Positions 50,641-60,993 of a stretch of 64,000 nt of DNA are shown here, piece by piece. A program made the translations under genes and the position numbers. The notes under the pieces are model-generated. The model saw only the letters and a program-made list of their open reading frames with translations. It searched no databases and was not told the origin of the DNA. Source of the stretch: JAEUOS01 sp040382235 (GTDB lineage Bacteria > Pseudomonadota > Gammaproteobacteria > Burkholderiales > JAEUOS01). Location: contig JBEIFV010000008.1 in NCBI GenBank assembly GCA_040382235.1, forward strand, positions 1 to 64,000, read 5' to 3'. How positions within the stretch are numbered: the stretch's first letter is position 1; each line of letters opens with the position of its first letter.

Positions 50641-53265
50641 CTAAAAGTCATTGCTGAATGCGAGGTCGATGCGCAACGGGGCGCGCCAGGCCTCAGCCTT
50701 TGTTTTGGCATCTCTGGCCACCAGAAAGTAGTCCCTCGCTCGGTCATACGAGCCTGCGGCCAGCGTGAGCATGGCCGAGCGCTTGCGCTCGTCGAGCATC
50801 GGCGAAGTGCTGTCGAAGGTGATGGCCAGTTCGTCGCTGATTGGCTTGTCGCCATCGCGGATGGTGAACAGCAAGGTCACCGGCAGCACGCGCTCCGACA
50901 CCGCCTCGGTCTGGATGAACTCGAAGCGCTGCTTGTTGGTGACCACCTTGTTGCTGGACCCCAGCAGGCTCACCTCCACCAGCTTGGTCTTGGTCTTCTC
51001 GGTATCGCTTTCCTTGACAACGATGACCGGCACAACCACCTCCTGCGGCATGGCGCTGCCATGCACGAAGCGAGCACCGCCTACGAAGTGGAAGCGGCCC
51101 GCGCCCTTGGGCACCAGAAAGTCGAGGCTGCCGGCGCCCTCATCGGTACCCGCGGTGGTGGCCGTGTTGCCCGCCCAGGCGTTCTGCATCGGCCACATGC
51201 CGCGGCCCAGGATGTAGCGCTTCTTGGGCTTCAGCACCCCCGGCATACCTTCCTGCACGGAGTGACGGTCAGCCTCGTCCAGGGCGGATTCCTGGTACAT
51301 GAAGCCATGGTCGGCGGTGACGAAGATCGTCGAACCGTTGAGGTTGTTGACGATGAAGCCCACCAGCTCCGACAGCTCCTTGATGGTCTGCGCCGTGGCC
51401 TCGAAGGTCTTGGTCTCCGAGCCGCGCTTGTCGCCGATCATGTCGATCAGGTCGTGATAGACGTAGACCACCTTGTGCGGCTTGACGAAGTCGCGACCTT
51501 TGTCCTTGCCCTTTTCCATCAGTGCATCACGGCTGATGGCAACGCCGCCATGCCCGGCCAAGACTGTCGAACGCTGCTCCAGCGTCGACGCGGGCTGGCC
51601 ATCCACCGTTACGTCCTGCGACGCATTGTCCTTGTAGGCCATGCGCTGGTGCGGCAGCAGGCTGGCCATGCCGAGCGCCGTGTAGCTGGGCAGCACGCCC
51701 AGCATCGCATCCAGTCGGGCCTTGACCCGGTTGCGGGCGTTGAGGTCGTCCACCAGCTCGGCCGCCGCCTCGTAGCGAAAGGCGTCGGAGATGACGACGA
51801 ACACGCGCTTGGCCCCGCCATCGAAGGCCGGCGCGACGTGCCGCGCATAGAAGTGCTGCTGATTGACGACCTGGTCCATCTTCCAGGCCGAAAGCAGGCC
51901 CACCGACCCTTCGACAACGGCACCCCAAGCGGAAGCCAACTGACCGATGAACCAACCGGAATATGCATCTTCCATGCGGTCGCGCAACTCATGCAGCAGC
52001 GACCAGCCCATTGGCTCCACCGACTCCGAGGCTCGCATGAACCAGCGATAAAGCTGATCGAATCGAAAAAGTTCGGTGCGGTACGCCTGAAACGCCGCCG
52101 CAGCGTTCGGGAAGCTGAACGCCTGCCCGTGCTTGGCCTGCAGCTCGAAGAAGCCAGCAGCGGCCTCTAGTGCGTCGTAGCTGGCCGCCAGTGCCCGCGT
52201 GGCGGCATTGGCGCCCGCCAGCAACGGGTTGGCCCAGTGTCCATCACGCCGCCGCGCGATGAGCTCGCGCACCGAATCCATGTTGGCGCCACTGCCCGCG
52301 ATGATGCGCGCCTTGAGATCACCGATCACGCGCCTCTCGATGGCCTCGAACGTCATCGCGTCGGCCAGCTCTTCGGCCTGCATAGGGCCCAGCAAGGTAG
52401 CGATCTTAAGATCGTCGGCCACCAGGCCTGACAGCACGTCGTAGCTGCCGTAATTGGCCATGTCGGTTCGCCAGCGGCTGGCAAACACCGATGCCTGTGC
52501 CGCCTTGGCACGCGCTTCGATCACAAAGTGCGCCAGCGATGCGGTGGTGTTGTGAATGCCGTTGCAGAAGTCCGTCGCGAACAGGCGGTACAGCAGGCCC
52601 CGGAGCGTGGGCTCTTCACTGCCCGCTTCCCGATACCCGAACTCGCGCTCCACCAGACTCCAGAACGCAGCCTCTAGGTCAAACGCCGCCAACTCGTCGA
52701 GCACCTTGGGGCGGGCGCCCAGGTCACTGTCTTCCGCTACTACGGCCGCAAACACTTTGAGCAGGATGGCCGAGGGGTCCGCAGTTTCGGCACGCGCCAC
52801 GGCCGCGATCATCTTGCGGTCCAGGTCGTCGGCTGTGTCGGTCGGTTGCACCCACCGCTTGATGCGGTCGAAGCGGTCGCGGGCGCGCAGGTACTTGGCG
52901 CGCAGCTTCAGGTGGTCGCGCAGCGACCGTGTGCTCAGGCCGAGTTCCTCCAGCTGGATCGACGCCGTATCGGCACTGAAGGGCTTGCCACGCAACCGAG
53001 CGTCCAGTAGCCAGTCTTGAGCCGGTTCGGGCTCGTCGAACGGCGCATAGATCAGCCAGCGACCGCCGACTTCCCGCTCGACGGCGATCTTGGCCTTCAA
53101 CGCCGGTATCTGGTCCAACCGCAACACTTTGACGCCATCGATCTGAATGCCGTCTACTTGACTGGCAAACTCGCCACCAGCGTCATTCCAGAAGACCAGT
53201 TCGGGACCTTCCTGGAACAGACGGCTCAATGCGGCAAGAAAGCTCGGGTCAGCGAAACTCTTCAT
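50641..53265 (-). CDS. pglZ: BREX alkaline-phosphatase-fold protein PglZ
   Basis: The 874-aa protein is the PglZ-type member of BREX. Phosphatase-fold metal motifs are VVISDAFRYEA (~488) and FVTADHGFM (~648). A long N-terminal helical region precedes them. PglZ is required for BREX modification and defence. Its start is 30 nt from the end of the reverse transcriptase gene, so the RT is transcribed with it. Confidence 0.96.
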   Translation of the reverse strand: MKSFADPSFLAALSRLFQEGPELVFWNDAGGEFASQVDGIQIDGVKVLRLDQIPALKAKIAVEREVGGRWLIYAPFDEPEPAQDWLLDARLRGKPFSADTASIQLEELGLSTRSLRDHLKLRAKYLRARDRFDRIKRWVQPTDTADDLDRKMIAAVARAETADPSAILLKVFAAVVAEDSDLGARPKVLDELAAFDLEAAFWSLVEREFGYREAGSEEPTLRGLLYRLFATDFCNGIHNTTASLAHFVIEARAKAAQASVFASRWRTDMANYGSYDVLSGLVADDLKIATLLGPMQAEELADAMTFEAIERRVIGDLKARIIAGSGANMDSVRELIARRRDGHWANPLLAGANAATRALAASYDALEAAAGFFELQAKHGQAFSFPNAAAAFQAYRTELFRFDQLYRWFMRASESVEPMGWSLLHELRDRMEDAYSGWFIGQLASAWGAVVEGSVGLLSAWKMDQVVNQQHFYARHVAPAFDGGAKRVFVVISDAFRYEAAAELVDDLNARNRVKARLDAMLGVLPSYTALGMASLLPHQRMAYKDNASQDVTVDGQPASTLEQRSTVLAGHGGVAISRDALMEKGKDKGRDFVKPHKVVYVYHDLIDMIGDKRGSETKTFEATAQTIKELSELVGFIVNNLNGSTIFVTADHGFMYQESALDEADRHSVQEGMPGVLKPKKRYILGRGMWPMQNAWAGNTATTAGTDEGAGSLDFLVPKGAGRFHFVGGARFVHGSAMPQEVVVPVIVVKESDTEKTKTKLVEVSLLGSSNKVVTNKQRFEFIQTEAVSERVLPVTLLFTIRDGDKPISDELAITFDSTSPMLDERKRSAMLTLAAGSYDRARDYFLVARDAKTKAEAWRAPLRIDLAFSNDF

Positions 53266-53295
53266 GCTAGCTGTCCCTGCTCTGATCGTTCGTCA

Positions 53296-56200
53296 TCAAT
53301 CTGTCCCGCCTGTCGGCAATACTTTTCGCTCATGGCTAATTTCAAAACCGTCAGGCACCGGCTTAAATGGTCTATCTGGTGAGCGGTAGCTGCTCTGAAA
53401 CTTACGCAACGCCAAGACGTCGAGCTCACCGATCACGCAATAGTCAGTGACACCGCCCTTGACCCGCAATACATCGCGCTTCCAACTGTCCTTGAAGGGC
53501 GCACGGATGCGGCTGTCGCCGTACACGCGGTCGTTGCATTGGACAATGTAAGCGTGCATGTCCAATGCAGCGGACTCAACCAAGGGGTTGAAGGTTTCGG
53601 TGTCTTGATTCCATTCAGGCACGAACAAGGCGTCTACCTTGCCCCGCAACGCGGCACGGTAGCTGATGTTGGTCAACTCGCTGCACACCAACAGCGCAAA
53701 TCGAAAATCACCGTGCTGGACGATGGGCGGAATTCCGCCTTTCCATGAGGTTTCCGGTCTCATCTTCAGACCGGCCAAGCGATGGATCTCTTGCTCTTCA
53801 TGCAAGGCCGGGCGCTGCTTGTCCTGACGGTAGATCATGAGCGACGGGAAACCCAAACCATCATGCGACAGAGCAGCCCAAACCTGGTTGCGTACTCGGG
53901 CTTTGCTTGCATGAAGGTATTCGATGCCTGTGATCAGTGAGATGCCACGGCCCTGCAGCTTTCGGGCGATGCGAATGAACCAGTGCGCGGGCAATGCCAG
54001 CTCTGGCAGAACGAAGTAGCGGCTTTCATGAGGTTGCGCGATCACGCCGTCCAACAACCGGTTCAATCGTGCATACCGGTCCTTGTCTGGGTCACGGGTG
54101 CGCATCACGGCCGCAGTCCAACTGTCCAAATGGGTCCGCCAACTGGAAACGGCAATCTCGTGTTTTTGCGGACTAGCGCTGTTCGGGACCTGCAAAACAC
54201 CATGCTTGTCGAAACAAGGCATCTTCTCGTTGAGATTGAAGCCCCGAAGCGCCAACACCGCAGCGCGCATGGGCGCTTGGCCCTGCGGCGCATGCACATC
54301 CTTGTTCAAGATGAACAGTTCGGGCAGGTTGAACGGCCGTGTGGCAAAGAGCAGCCCGTGTGGTAGCCCCTTGAGCTTGAGCCACTTGGCAACCTCCTTG
54401 ACGCCGTCAAACACGGCGTTGCGCACCAGACCATGCGCCTCAATAGAAGTGAAAATGGTCTTTTTGGCCGGGATGCCGCGTTGGGCAATCAGCTCACGAG
54501 GAAGCCCGATAAAGCGAAATGGCATGTGCGCCAGGTCGAGCGAAAAGAGGCGCGCCTGCCGCGTTTGAAACCACTGTACAGAAAACTGGTATTCGAGGAA
54601 ATCGAACGCGGGCATCAGAATTTCATAGCAATCGGCCATGTGGCCCGCCCAAGCCTGCTTGCCAGATTTGGACAGTCGGGGTGGAAATGCCGCCGTTATG
54701 CTTTCAATAACACTGCTGAAGAGTTGCGCGCGCCACTTGGTGAGTAGTTCCTTTTTCGGATATTGCTCGCCTGCAGAGTAAGCCTTGATGCCGACGTCGC
54801 ACTTTTCATCAACCTGCCTACAAAGCGATTCCACGGCATTGATGATTTCGCGCAGATCAAGAAAGTCTTCGCAGGCCGTTGCGAGCCGAATCACGCGCGG
54901 CAAATAAATCGCCAAATCGAAAAACTGTGGCAATACCAGAACATGCTGGATGAACGCGCGGAAAAATGCCTGGCGATGCTCCTTCCAGTCATCGGGGTGA
55001 AGGTCGCGCTCATAGGCCTCGAAGTCGCGCAGTTTGATGGCAAAACCTGCACGGCGCATCGTCAAGGCATCGGCTTTTCGAAGGTTGTCAGCGGCATCGC
55101 CATCGCTCTGTGTAGCGGTCAGCAGATCGGTGCCGACGTGCTTGGGTGACAGCGGTAGCCGCGGCATGGCGCGCCATTCACTGGCTCGCGCATGGATCTG
55201 ATGCGCAATGGCGTCCACGAGTGCTCTTCCAGGGTCGCCAGCCAGCATGAAAACTTTGTTTTTCGCGTTGGCGAAATGAGCTTTGCTATTGCTACTCACC
55301 AGATACGCAGGCTGGAACGCGATCTTCTTGTCAGATTCCGCCTTGCCGTCAATCCATACAAGGTTGCCATTCGATCGAGCGAAGAGCCAATTCCACAACT
55401 CGGTGGTTGAGCTGAAACCGGCACCGTTCTCCATCACCAGCAAAATGTCATCTACGTAGCGGCCGTAGTAGAGCGGCACAACTTGCTGCTCAATGGCTCG
55501 ATCAAGTTCAATGAGCGCGACGTTGGCGACCACTGCGGATGCGGGCAGCCCAACGGGCAGCCCCTTCTTTAGAGGGGTAAGCGTTGCCCATGCCTCCAGT
55601 GCGCGTATAAAAAGCCGGTGCAGCTTGGCCTGTTCGCCATCGATCTCCAGCGCCAATACATCATTGACAAAGGCCGGGGCGAGCATAAACCCGGGGTTGA
55701 GTTCGTGATAAAACGAGGCGACATCGGCTGTGAGCGCGACGATGCGTTTGCCCTCATCCAGTGCCCTGCGCATGGCATAGATGCCGTTGTCCCGCCATTT
55801 GCGGAAAGGCATCAGATAGGGTTCGAACGAACCCAGTGACAATTCGTTGATCTTGGTGCCGTGTTGCGTGCGGCGCAAACGGTTGCCCATGGCGCAGCCA
55901 GCCAATTGGGCATCGAAGAGATGCCCAACTTTCAGGATCCACAATGTGGACAGCACATGAAAATCGATGCTGCATTTGGCCATCACCCGAAACTCCGCTT
56001 CTGGCTTCACGGGCTCGTTTTGACCAGCCAACAGGGAACAGGCATGCGCCCATTCCTCTGCCGGAGATGAAAAGATCAATCCATTGCCATCTTTGGCCTT
56101 GAATTTCTTCCATTCCGCCATGCTCACGGACTTCGTGGCAAGCGTCCAAGTGCCAACAAATTTGGGCGCTGTTACCCAAGACTCATCGTCACCGTTGATC

Positions 56201-56337
56201 TGCACCAACAAGGCAGTCAGGTGCTCGTGGAGTTTTTCCTCGTAGTCGGCGAGCGCATTCAAGGACGCGTGGGACGAATAATAGAGATCAACCTTGGCTT
56301 TTCGGTAAGCCATGCCAAGGTCTGCGAGTGAAATCAT
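53296..56337 (-). CDS. Reverse transcriptase-nitrilase fusion (DRT type 1-like)
   Basis: The 1013-aa protein has RT motifs ALTADVASFY (201-210), PVGLPASAVVANVALIELD (~261-279) and the active-site YVDD (294-297). The C-terminal ~240 residues form a carbon-nitrogen hydrolase domain with a candidate triad E779 (LPELALP), K840 (RQDKQR) and C885 (LLVCSELTN). This matches the anti-phage UG1/DRT type 1 class. It sits inside the BREX operon between pglZ and DUF1016, overlapping DUF1016 by ATGA. No non-coding RNA is visible next to it. The class assignment is by domain order. Confidence 0.9.
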   Translation of the reverse strand: MISLADLGMAYRKAKVDLYYSSHASLNALADYEEKLHEHLTALLVQINGDDESWVTAPKFVGTWTLATKSVSMAEWKKFKAKDGNGLIFSSPAEEWAHACSLLAGQNEPVKPEAEFRVMAKCSIDFHVLSTLWILKVGHLFDAQLAGCAMGNRLRRTQHGTKINELSLGSFEPYLMPFRKWRDNGIYAMRRALDEGKRIVALTADVASFYHELNPGFMLAPAFVNDVLALEIDGEQAKLHRLFIRALEAWATLTPLKKGLPVGLPASAVVANVALIELDRAIEQQVVPLYYGRYVDDILLVMENGAGFSSTTELWNWLFARSNGNLVWIDGKAESDKKIAFQPAYLVSSNSKAHFANAKNKVFMLAGDPGRALVDAIAHQIHARASEWRAMPRLPLSPKHVGTDLLTATQSDGDAADNLRKADALTMRRAGFAIKLRDFEAYERDLHPDDWKEHRQAFFRAFIQHVLVLPQFFDLAIYLPRVIRLATACEDFLDLREIINAVESLCRQVDEKCDVGIKAYSAGEQYPKKELLTKWRAQLFSSVIESITAAFPPRLSKSGKQAWAGHMADCYEILMPAFDFLEYQFSVQWFQTRQARLFSLDLAHMPFRFIGLPRELIAQRGIPAKKTIFTSIEAHGLVRNAVFDGVKEVAKWLKLKGLPHGLLFATRPFNLPELFILNKDVHAPQGQAPMRAAVLALRGFNLNEKMPCFDKHGVLQVPNSASPQKHEIAVSSWRTHLDSWTAAVMRTRDPDKDRYARLNRLLDGVIAQPHESRYFVLPELALPAHWFIRIARKLQGRGISLITGIEYLHASKARVRNQVWAALSHDGLGFPSLMIYRQDKQRPALHEEQEIHRLAGLKMRPETSWKGGIPPIVQHGDFRFALLVCSELTNISYRAALRGKVDALFVPEWNQDTETFNPLVESAALDMHAYIVQCNDRVYGDSRIRAPFKDSWKRDVLRVKGGVTDYCVIGELDVLALRKFQSSYRSPDRPFKPVPDGFEISHERKVLPTGGTD

Positions 56338-57440
56338 TCGCTCGCCCCATCTTGCTGCTGTAGTTGCTGCAAGTCGCTTTCAATCTCCTCCACCGTCGGA
56401 AGTGCGCCTTTCAGGTTGTCTGGCAATGCCTCCACCAAGGTGTATTCGCTCACGCCCATCGGCTTGCTCATGTCGCGCAGGGCAAACTCCACCTCGATGT
56501 TGTTCTTATCGCGGCAAAGAAGCAGGCCGATGGTGGGCTGGTCGTCTTCGCGTTTGAGCAAACTGTCCACGGCCGACAAATAGAAGTTCAGCTTTCCGGC
56601 GTATTCGGGGATGAACTTGCGATTTTTCAGCTCTACCACCACATAGCACTTGAGTGTGACGTGGTAAAAAAGTAGATCGATGTAGTAGTCGTTGCCTGCA
56701 ACTTCCAGGTGGTACTGTCGGCCGATGAAGGCAAAACCCTTGCCCAGCTCCAGCAGAAACTGGGTGATGTGCTGCGTGAGCTGGCGCTCCACGTCGCGCT
56801 CGTTGTAGGGCGCAGTCATCTCCATGAAGTCAAAGGTGTACGGGTCTTTCAAGGTTTGCTGGGCCAGGTCTGACTGCGGCGGGGGTAACGTGTGCGAAAA
56901 GTTGGTCACCGCCTGGCCCGCACGGGCGTGCAGCTTGGACTTGAGTTGCAATGCCAGCACGTCGCGGCTCCAGCCCTGCTGCAACGTTTGCGCCATGTAG
57001 AAGCGGGCCTCTTCCAAGCTGCTGCACTTGGTAAAGATCAGGATGTTGTGCCCCCAGGGCAATTGGTCAACAGGCTGTTGACCAAATGAGGCGGCAGTGC
57101 CATCGGGGTCGGATTCACCTTGCCCGCCGGTGTAGAACTGAAAGAACCGCAGGCAATACTTCAGGTTCGACGCCGACAGGCCCTTGATGTCGGGAAAAGC
57201 CTTTTGCAAGTCAGCTGACAACTGGGCAATCAGCTTGTCGCCCCATTGGCTTTGCGCCTGCTTGTGGGCGATCAGCGCACCCAGGTCCCAGTAAAACTGG
57301 ATCAGCTCGCGGCTGGCCGCCAAGGCCATGCGCAGACGCACCGACACGATGCGCTGCTTGATGGTGCCAAGCCAGGCCTGGTATTCGGCCAGCGCAGCAG
57401 GTGGCAGTGCCAGAACGCTGGTTTGCGTGGGTTCAGTCAT
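56334..57440 (-). CDS. DUF1016 PD-(D/E)XK nuclease family protein (intact)
   Basis: The 368-aa protein has the DUF1016 N-domain (LIQFYWDLGALIAHKQAQSQ) and an intact nuclease C-domain with FAFIGRQYHLEVAGNDYYID, then LLFYHVTLKCYVVVELKNR, where D and E-L-K provide the catalytic residues. It is coupled to pglX by an 8-nt overlap and to the RT by ATGA. It is the only complete DUF1016 in the window. It may add a cutting step to BREX or RT defence (inference). Confidence 0.9.
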   Translation of the reverse strand: MTEPTQTSVLALPPAALAEYQAWLGTIKQRIVSVRLRMALAASRELIQFYWDLGALIAHKQAQSQWGDKLIAQLSADLQKAFPDIKGLSASNLKYCLRFFQFYTGGQGESDPDGTAASFGQQPVDQLPWGHNILIFTKCSSLEEARFYMAQTLQQGWSRDVLALQLKSKLHARAGQAVTNFSHTLPPPQSDLAQQTLKDPYTFDFMEMTAPYNERDVERQLTQHITQFLLELGKGFAFIGRQYHLEVAGNDYYIDLLFYHVTLKCYVVVELKNRKFIPEYAGKLNFYLSAVDSLLKREDDQPTIGLLLCRDKNNIEVEFALRDMSKPMGVSEYTLVEALPDNLKGALPTVEEIESDLQQLQQQDGASE

Positions 57441-60400
57441 CGCCTGCCCCCCCGGTGACCAGCTTTACGCTGTCCAGCAAATCACCGAACTTGGCATAGT
57501 TCACCTTCACGCCGTCGTCCAGATCCAGGGTGATCCGCATGTCGGCGTAGTGGCGAAGCTTCTCGTCGTAGGCCAGCAGTTCTATCTGCTTCTTCCGCAG
57601 CGACTCAATCTGCTTCTGCAGTTTGGTGCGGGTTGCCGCCGACGAGGCCGCCGCCACGTCCTTGTCCAGCAAGTCCAGCCGGGCCACAACTTTTGTGATC
57701 AGCGGCACCACGTATTCGGCGCGCATCCGGGCCAATGTGCCTTCGTTGTAGCGATGCAAGTAAACCAAGGCCTGGAAGGCGCCTTGCTTGCCGCTGGAGA
57801 AGAGCCAGTAGATCGGGCGCTTCTTGTAGGTCTGCAGATGGTGCTTGAAGAACTTGTCAGTCAGGTAGCGGCGTATGGTTTCATCCGACGTTTCGCTGCC
57901 CTTGGCGCCTAAGCTTTCGGCGAGCCACACCATGTTTTCTTCGATAGTATTGGCGCCCCAGACGGCACGAAGGAATTCGCGAACGCGGCTGCCGGCGTCG
58001 TCGTTGAACCAGCGTCCGTCGGTAATTGGAACAATCCCATCAGCGTCGGCCGGGAACCTCTTCTCGAACCGGCTTGGGTCGAAGCCGACGTTGCCGCCGT
58101 GCGCATAGATAAGCCCTGGTTCGTCCAGGCTGTAGCGGCCCATCATGCAACCGACGGCGTAGGAGATCAGTTCTGCGACCGTATCTTGGCGAAAGCGAGT
58201 CCACTGCTCCATTTCGGTTAGCTTCCCGCCATAGCGATAGGCTGGATTCACCGTAAGTGTGATCTTCTCGCTTGATACGTCTGGCGTGATTTCACCTGCC
58301 AGCGCATAGACCTCGATAAAAAATCGATTGCTTTCCTCTTCGAGCCTTTTCATCTCAGAGATCGCTTCTCGGTTCTGGTCGATCCATGCGATATAGCTGG
58401 ACTTAATTGTTGAGGCCGACGTATCTAGTGAAATTTGTCGAATTGGTAAAACACTAAACTCAAGCGCAGTTTCATACGCACAATAGTCAAGCTTCGATAA
58501 TGCTACGCATCTCCTTGCATTGTCCGCAACCGCAGCATTCATGCTGAATGCAATTGGCAAGTCCCTTACGTTTTTGATTTGGAGGGCAACGGTGGGATTT
58601 GTAATGTTGGTGAGATAAGAACAGATCTTTGAGTTTAAAAACGCAAGCACGGGCTCAATGTTCATTGAATCTTTGAAAAATACTGACGAGCCGGTCATAT
58701 CAAATGTGGCCGCCTTCGGCAAATATCGGAAGCTCTGGTCGTACGCCAAGAGCGTCCAACTGATTCCAGGCTCATACCAAAGCGACTCGTGAATAATGCG
58801 ACAACTAAAATCTTTTCGATAGTGAGCGCGAGCGAGATCACTCCAATCAACTACATGCTCCAAATTGCCGAACCATTTGCGAAACGCTCCGCCCTTGGCA
58901 TAGCTCAACCACTTCCGACCTTGACCAACCGCTTGACTGCTCACTTCCCAAGCAAACCTTACAAAGCGGTCATTATCGGCTGTCTTATTCTGCCCTTCAG
59001 AGATCGTGATTCGTTCTAGCGGCATATGACCAAACGCTGCCCTAACAGCGTTGCTTAACCAGTACGCGACGGGGCTACCGGGTATCTTTTTGAAGTCGTC
59101 TGCGTTCGCTTCAAATCGTGGATTTATATGAAAGCGCCGCTCCAATTCGTCGTTGCTTGCTACGCTTCCTTGTTTCTCAAAGAGCCGAAGGAAACGACCA
59201 CTGAGCATCTTTGGAGCAGAACATTGCAATACGTAGGCGCACGTTCCAAAATCCGACCCCCAGACACCTCTTCCGTTATGTACAAGCATTGAAATTGGCG
59301 CGTCTTCGAAAATCTGCATTCTTAACTGTTCAAACGAAGACAAAAACATCCAGCTGGTGAATGTAATCATGCTGATGTACCCACCCGGCTTGGCCATCTG
59401 CATGTTGCGCGCTGTAAATGCACCATAGAGGTCGGCCCGACCAGGCCTATACCCGCTCTCAACAAATTTCTTCAAGATCGCACAGTGGTACTTGCTACCC
59501 ATGTATGGCGGATTGGCCACAACGGCGTCAAATTGCGCTGCCAGCACCAACGCTTGCCAAACCAGCGGCAGAAGCTCCCTTGCCGCCTGCTGCGCATACA
59601 GGTCACCGTCTTGCAGCGCGTGCTGCAAACCCTGCTTCATCGGCGCGAGTTGCCCGCCTAGCGCTGCCTGAATCTGGATCAGCGAACCGAAAGTCTTAGC
59701 ATGTTCGAAGACGTCGAGCACCGCCTTGATGTGCAGGCGCTGTAGGCCAAAGGGTTCTAGATGGGAAGCCAATTCATCGACATTCAGCCCCTTGCTCTCT
59801 TGGAAGCTCAGCACATTGAGCTTGAGTGGATCACTGAAAAGCCGTCGATCATCGGCTCGGGCCTTCATGAGCAAGGCGAACGCGGCAAGTTGGCCTGCGC
59901 GAGCGTCGATGTCCAAGCCGTACAGGTTCTTCTCCAGGATCAAGCGCGGAATGACGCGGGGCTGGTACCCACGTTCCAGGTAGATGGCCGTGAGCACGTC
60001 ATAGGCCACCACCAGGATGTGGCCGCTGCCGCAGGCCGGATCCAGTACCGTGATGGTCTCGGGGTTCAGCGTCTCGCCATCCTCGCGGATGCGCGCCTGG
60101 ATCAGCGCATCCAGTTGTGCCTGCACCTCAGGCGTTTGGTCTACCGGCTGGATGTAGTACGGCCATTGGCTGGCCACCGTGCTGGTGGGATTGGCCATCA
60201 ACCACAGCCGACCCACGCTGTTCTGTACCAGATACTGCACGATCCAGTTGGGCGTGAAGAGCTGGGTGGCGGCAGGGATGTCCTCGCTCTTCACCACCTT
60301 GCCGATGACCTGGTCCTTTTTCTCGCTGATGTAGAACTGGTACAGCCAGCCGATGACCTCGATCTCCTGCCAGTCTTCCTCGGGTACCGATTCAACCAGT

Positions 60401-60969
60401 TTGGCCACGATGGAGTCGGTGCGCAATAGGTTCACAGGCAGCAGCAGTTCGGTCTCGTCGTCGATGCGCTCGAACAGGAAGGGCATCACCCGCGACAGTT
60501 CGTTGCACTGGGCCACCAGCAGCAACTTGTAGAGCTCGTTGTCCTGGTTGCCGGCCAGCTGCATCTCGCGCGCACGGTCGGCGTTGAGTCCTGGCAGCGT
60601 CACCTCGCTGACGTGGCGCAGGATCTCTGGCAGGCCGCCGTCGCGGCTGGACAGAACGCGCCAGCCGTGGCCCAGGTAGTCGTGGATCTCCATGTACCGT
60701 AGCGCGGCGAAGCGGTTGAACCAGGTGTAGGCCACCTCATCCATGGTCTGCTCGAAGCCATGACGCTTGATGCGGGAGATGAGTTGGTCGCGCTGCCCGG
60801 CCACCTTCGCCGGCCACTCGCGCCCGTCGATGATGGCGACATCCCCGCGCAACTGGGCTGGCGCGGAGCCTGCGGCCGAGATGCCCAGCACGTTGGCGCG
60901 CTCGGTCACCGCCTTGATGAAGTCCAGCCGCGCCTTGGGTGCGTAGCTCTTGAGGTTGGCCTTATTCAC
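57433..60969 (-). CDS. pglX: BREX adenine-specific DNA methyltransferase PglX
   Basis: The 1178-aa protein has the SAM-binding motif VLDPACGSGH (near residue 310) and catalytic NPPY (near 486). It marks the host genome in BREX. From just after NPPY to about residue 890 (58,300-59,500) the DNA is visibly more AT-rich than the flanks, in the position of a target-recognition region. The product uses SAM, which links the BREX locus to AdoMet supply. It overlaps the DUF1016 gene by 8 nt. Confidence 0.97.
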   Translation of the reverse strand: MNKANLKSYAPKARLDFIKAVTERANVLGISAAGSAPAQLRGDVAIIDGREWPAKVAGQRDQLISRIKRHGFEQTMDEVAYTWFNRFAALRYMEIHDYLGHGWRVLSSRDGGLPEILRHVSEVTLPGLNADRAREMQLAGNQDNELYKLLLVAQCNELSRVMPFLFERIDDETELLLPVNLLRTDSIVAKLVESVPEEDWQEIEVIGWLYQFYISEKKDQVIGKVVKSEDIPAATQLFTPNWIVQYLVQNSVGRLWLMANPTSTVASQWPYYIQPVDQTPEVQAQLDALIQARIREDGETLNPETITVLDPACGSGHILVVAYDVLTAIYLERGYQPRVIPRLILEKNLYGLDIDARAGQLAAFALLMKARADDRRLFSDPLKLNVLSFQESKGLNVDELASHLEPFGLQRLHIKAVLDVFEHAKTFGSLIQIQAALGGQLAPMKQGLQHALQDGDLYAQQAARELLPLVWQALVLAAQFDAVVANPPYMGSKYHCAILKKFVESGYRPGRADLYGAFTARNMQMAKPGGYISMITFTSWMFLSSFEQLRMQIFEDAPISMLVHNGRGVWGSDFGTCAYVLQCSAPKMLSGRFLRLFEKQGSVASNDELERRFHINPRFEANADDFKKIPGSPVAYWLSNAVRAAFGHMPLERITISEGQNKTADNDRFVRFAWEVSSQAVGQGRKWLSYAKGGAFRKWFGNLEHVVDWSDLARAHYRKDFSCRIIHESLWYEPGISWTLLAYDQSFRYLPKAATFDMTGSSVFFKDSMNIEPVLAFLNSKICSYLTNITNPTVALQIKNVRDLPIAFSMNAAVADNARRCVALSKLDYCAYETALEFSVLPIRQISLDTSASTIKSSYIAWIDQNREAISEMKRLEEESNRFFIEVYALAGEITPDVSSEKITLTVNPAYRYGGKLTEMEQWTRFRQDTVAELISYAVGCMMGRYSLDEPGLIYAHGGNVGFDPSRFEKRFPADADGIVPITDGRWFNDDAGSRVREFLRAVWGANTIEENMVWLAESLGAKGSETSDETIRRYLTDKFFKHHLQTYKKRPIYWLFSSGKQGAFQALVYLHRYNEGTLARMRAEYVVPLITKVVARLDLLDKDVAAASSAATRTKLQKQIESLRKKQIELLAYDEKLRHYADMRITLDLDDGVKVNYAKFGDLLDSVKLVTGGAGDD

Positions 60970-60993
60970 GTCTATCCCCGGGGATCGGTGTGC

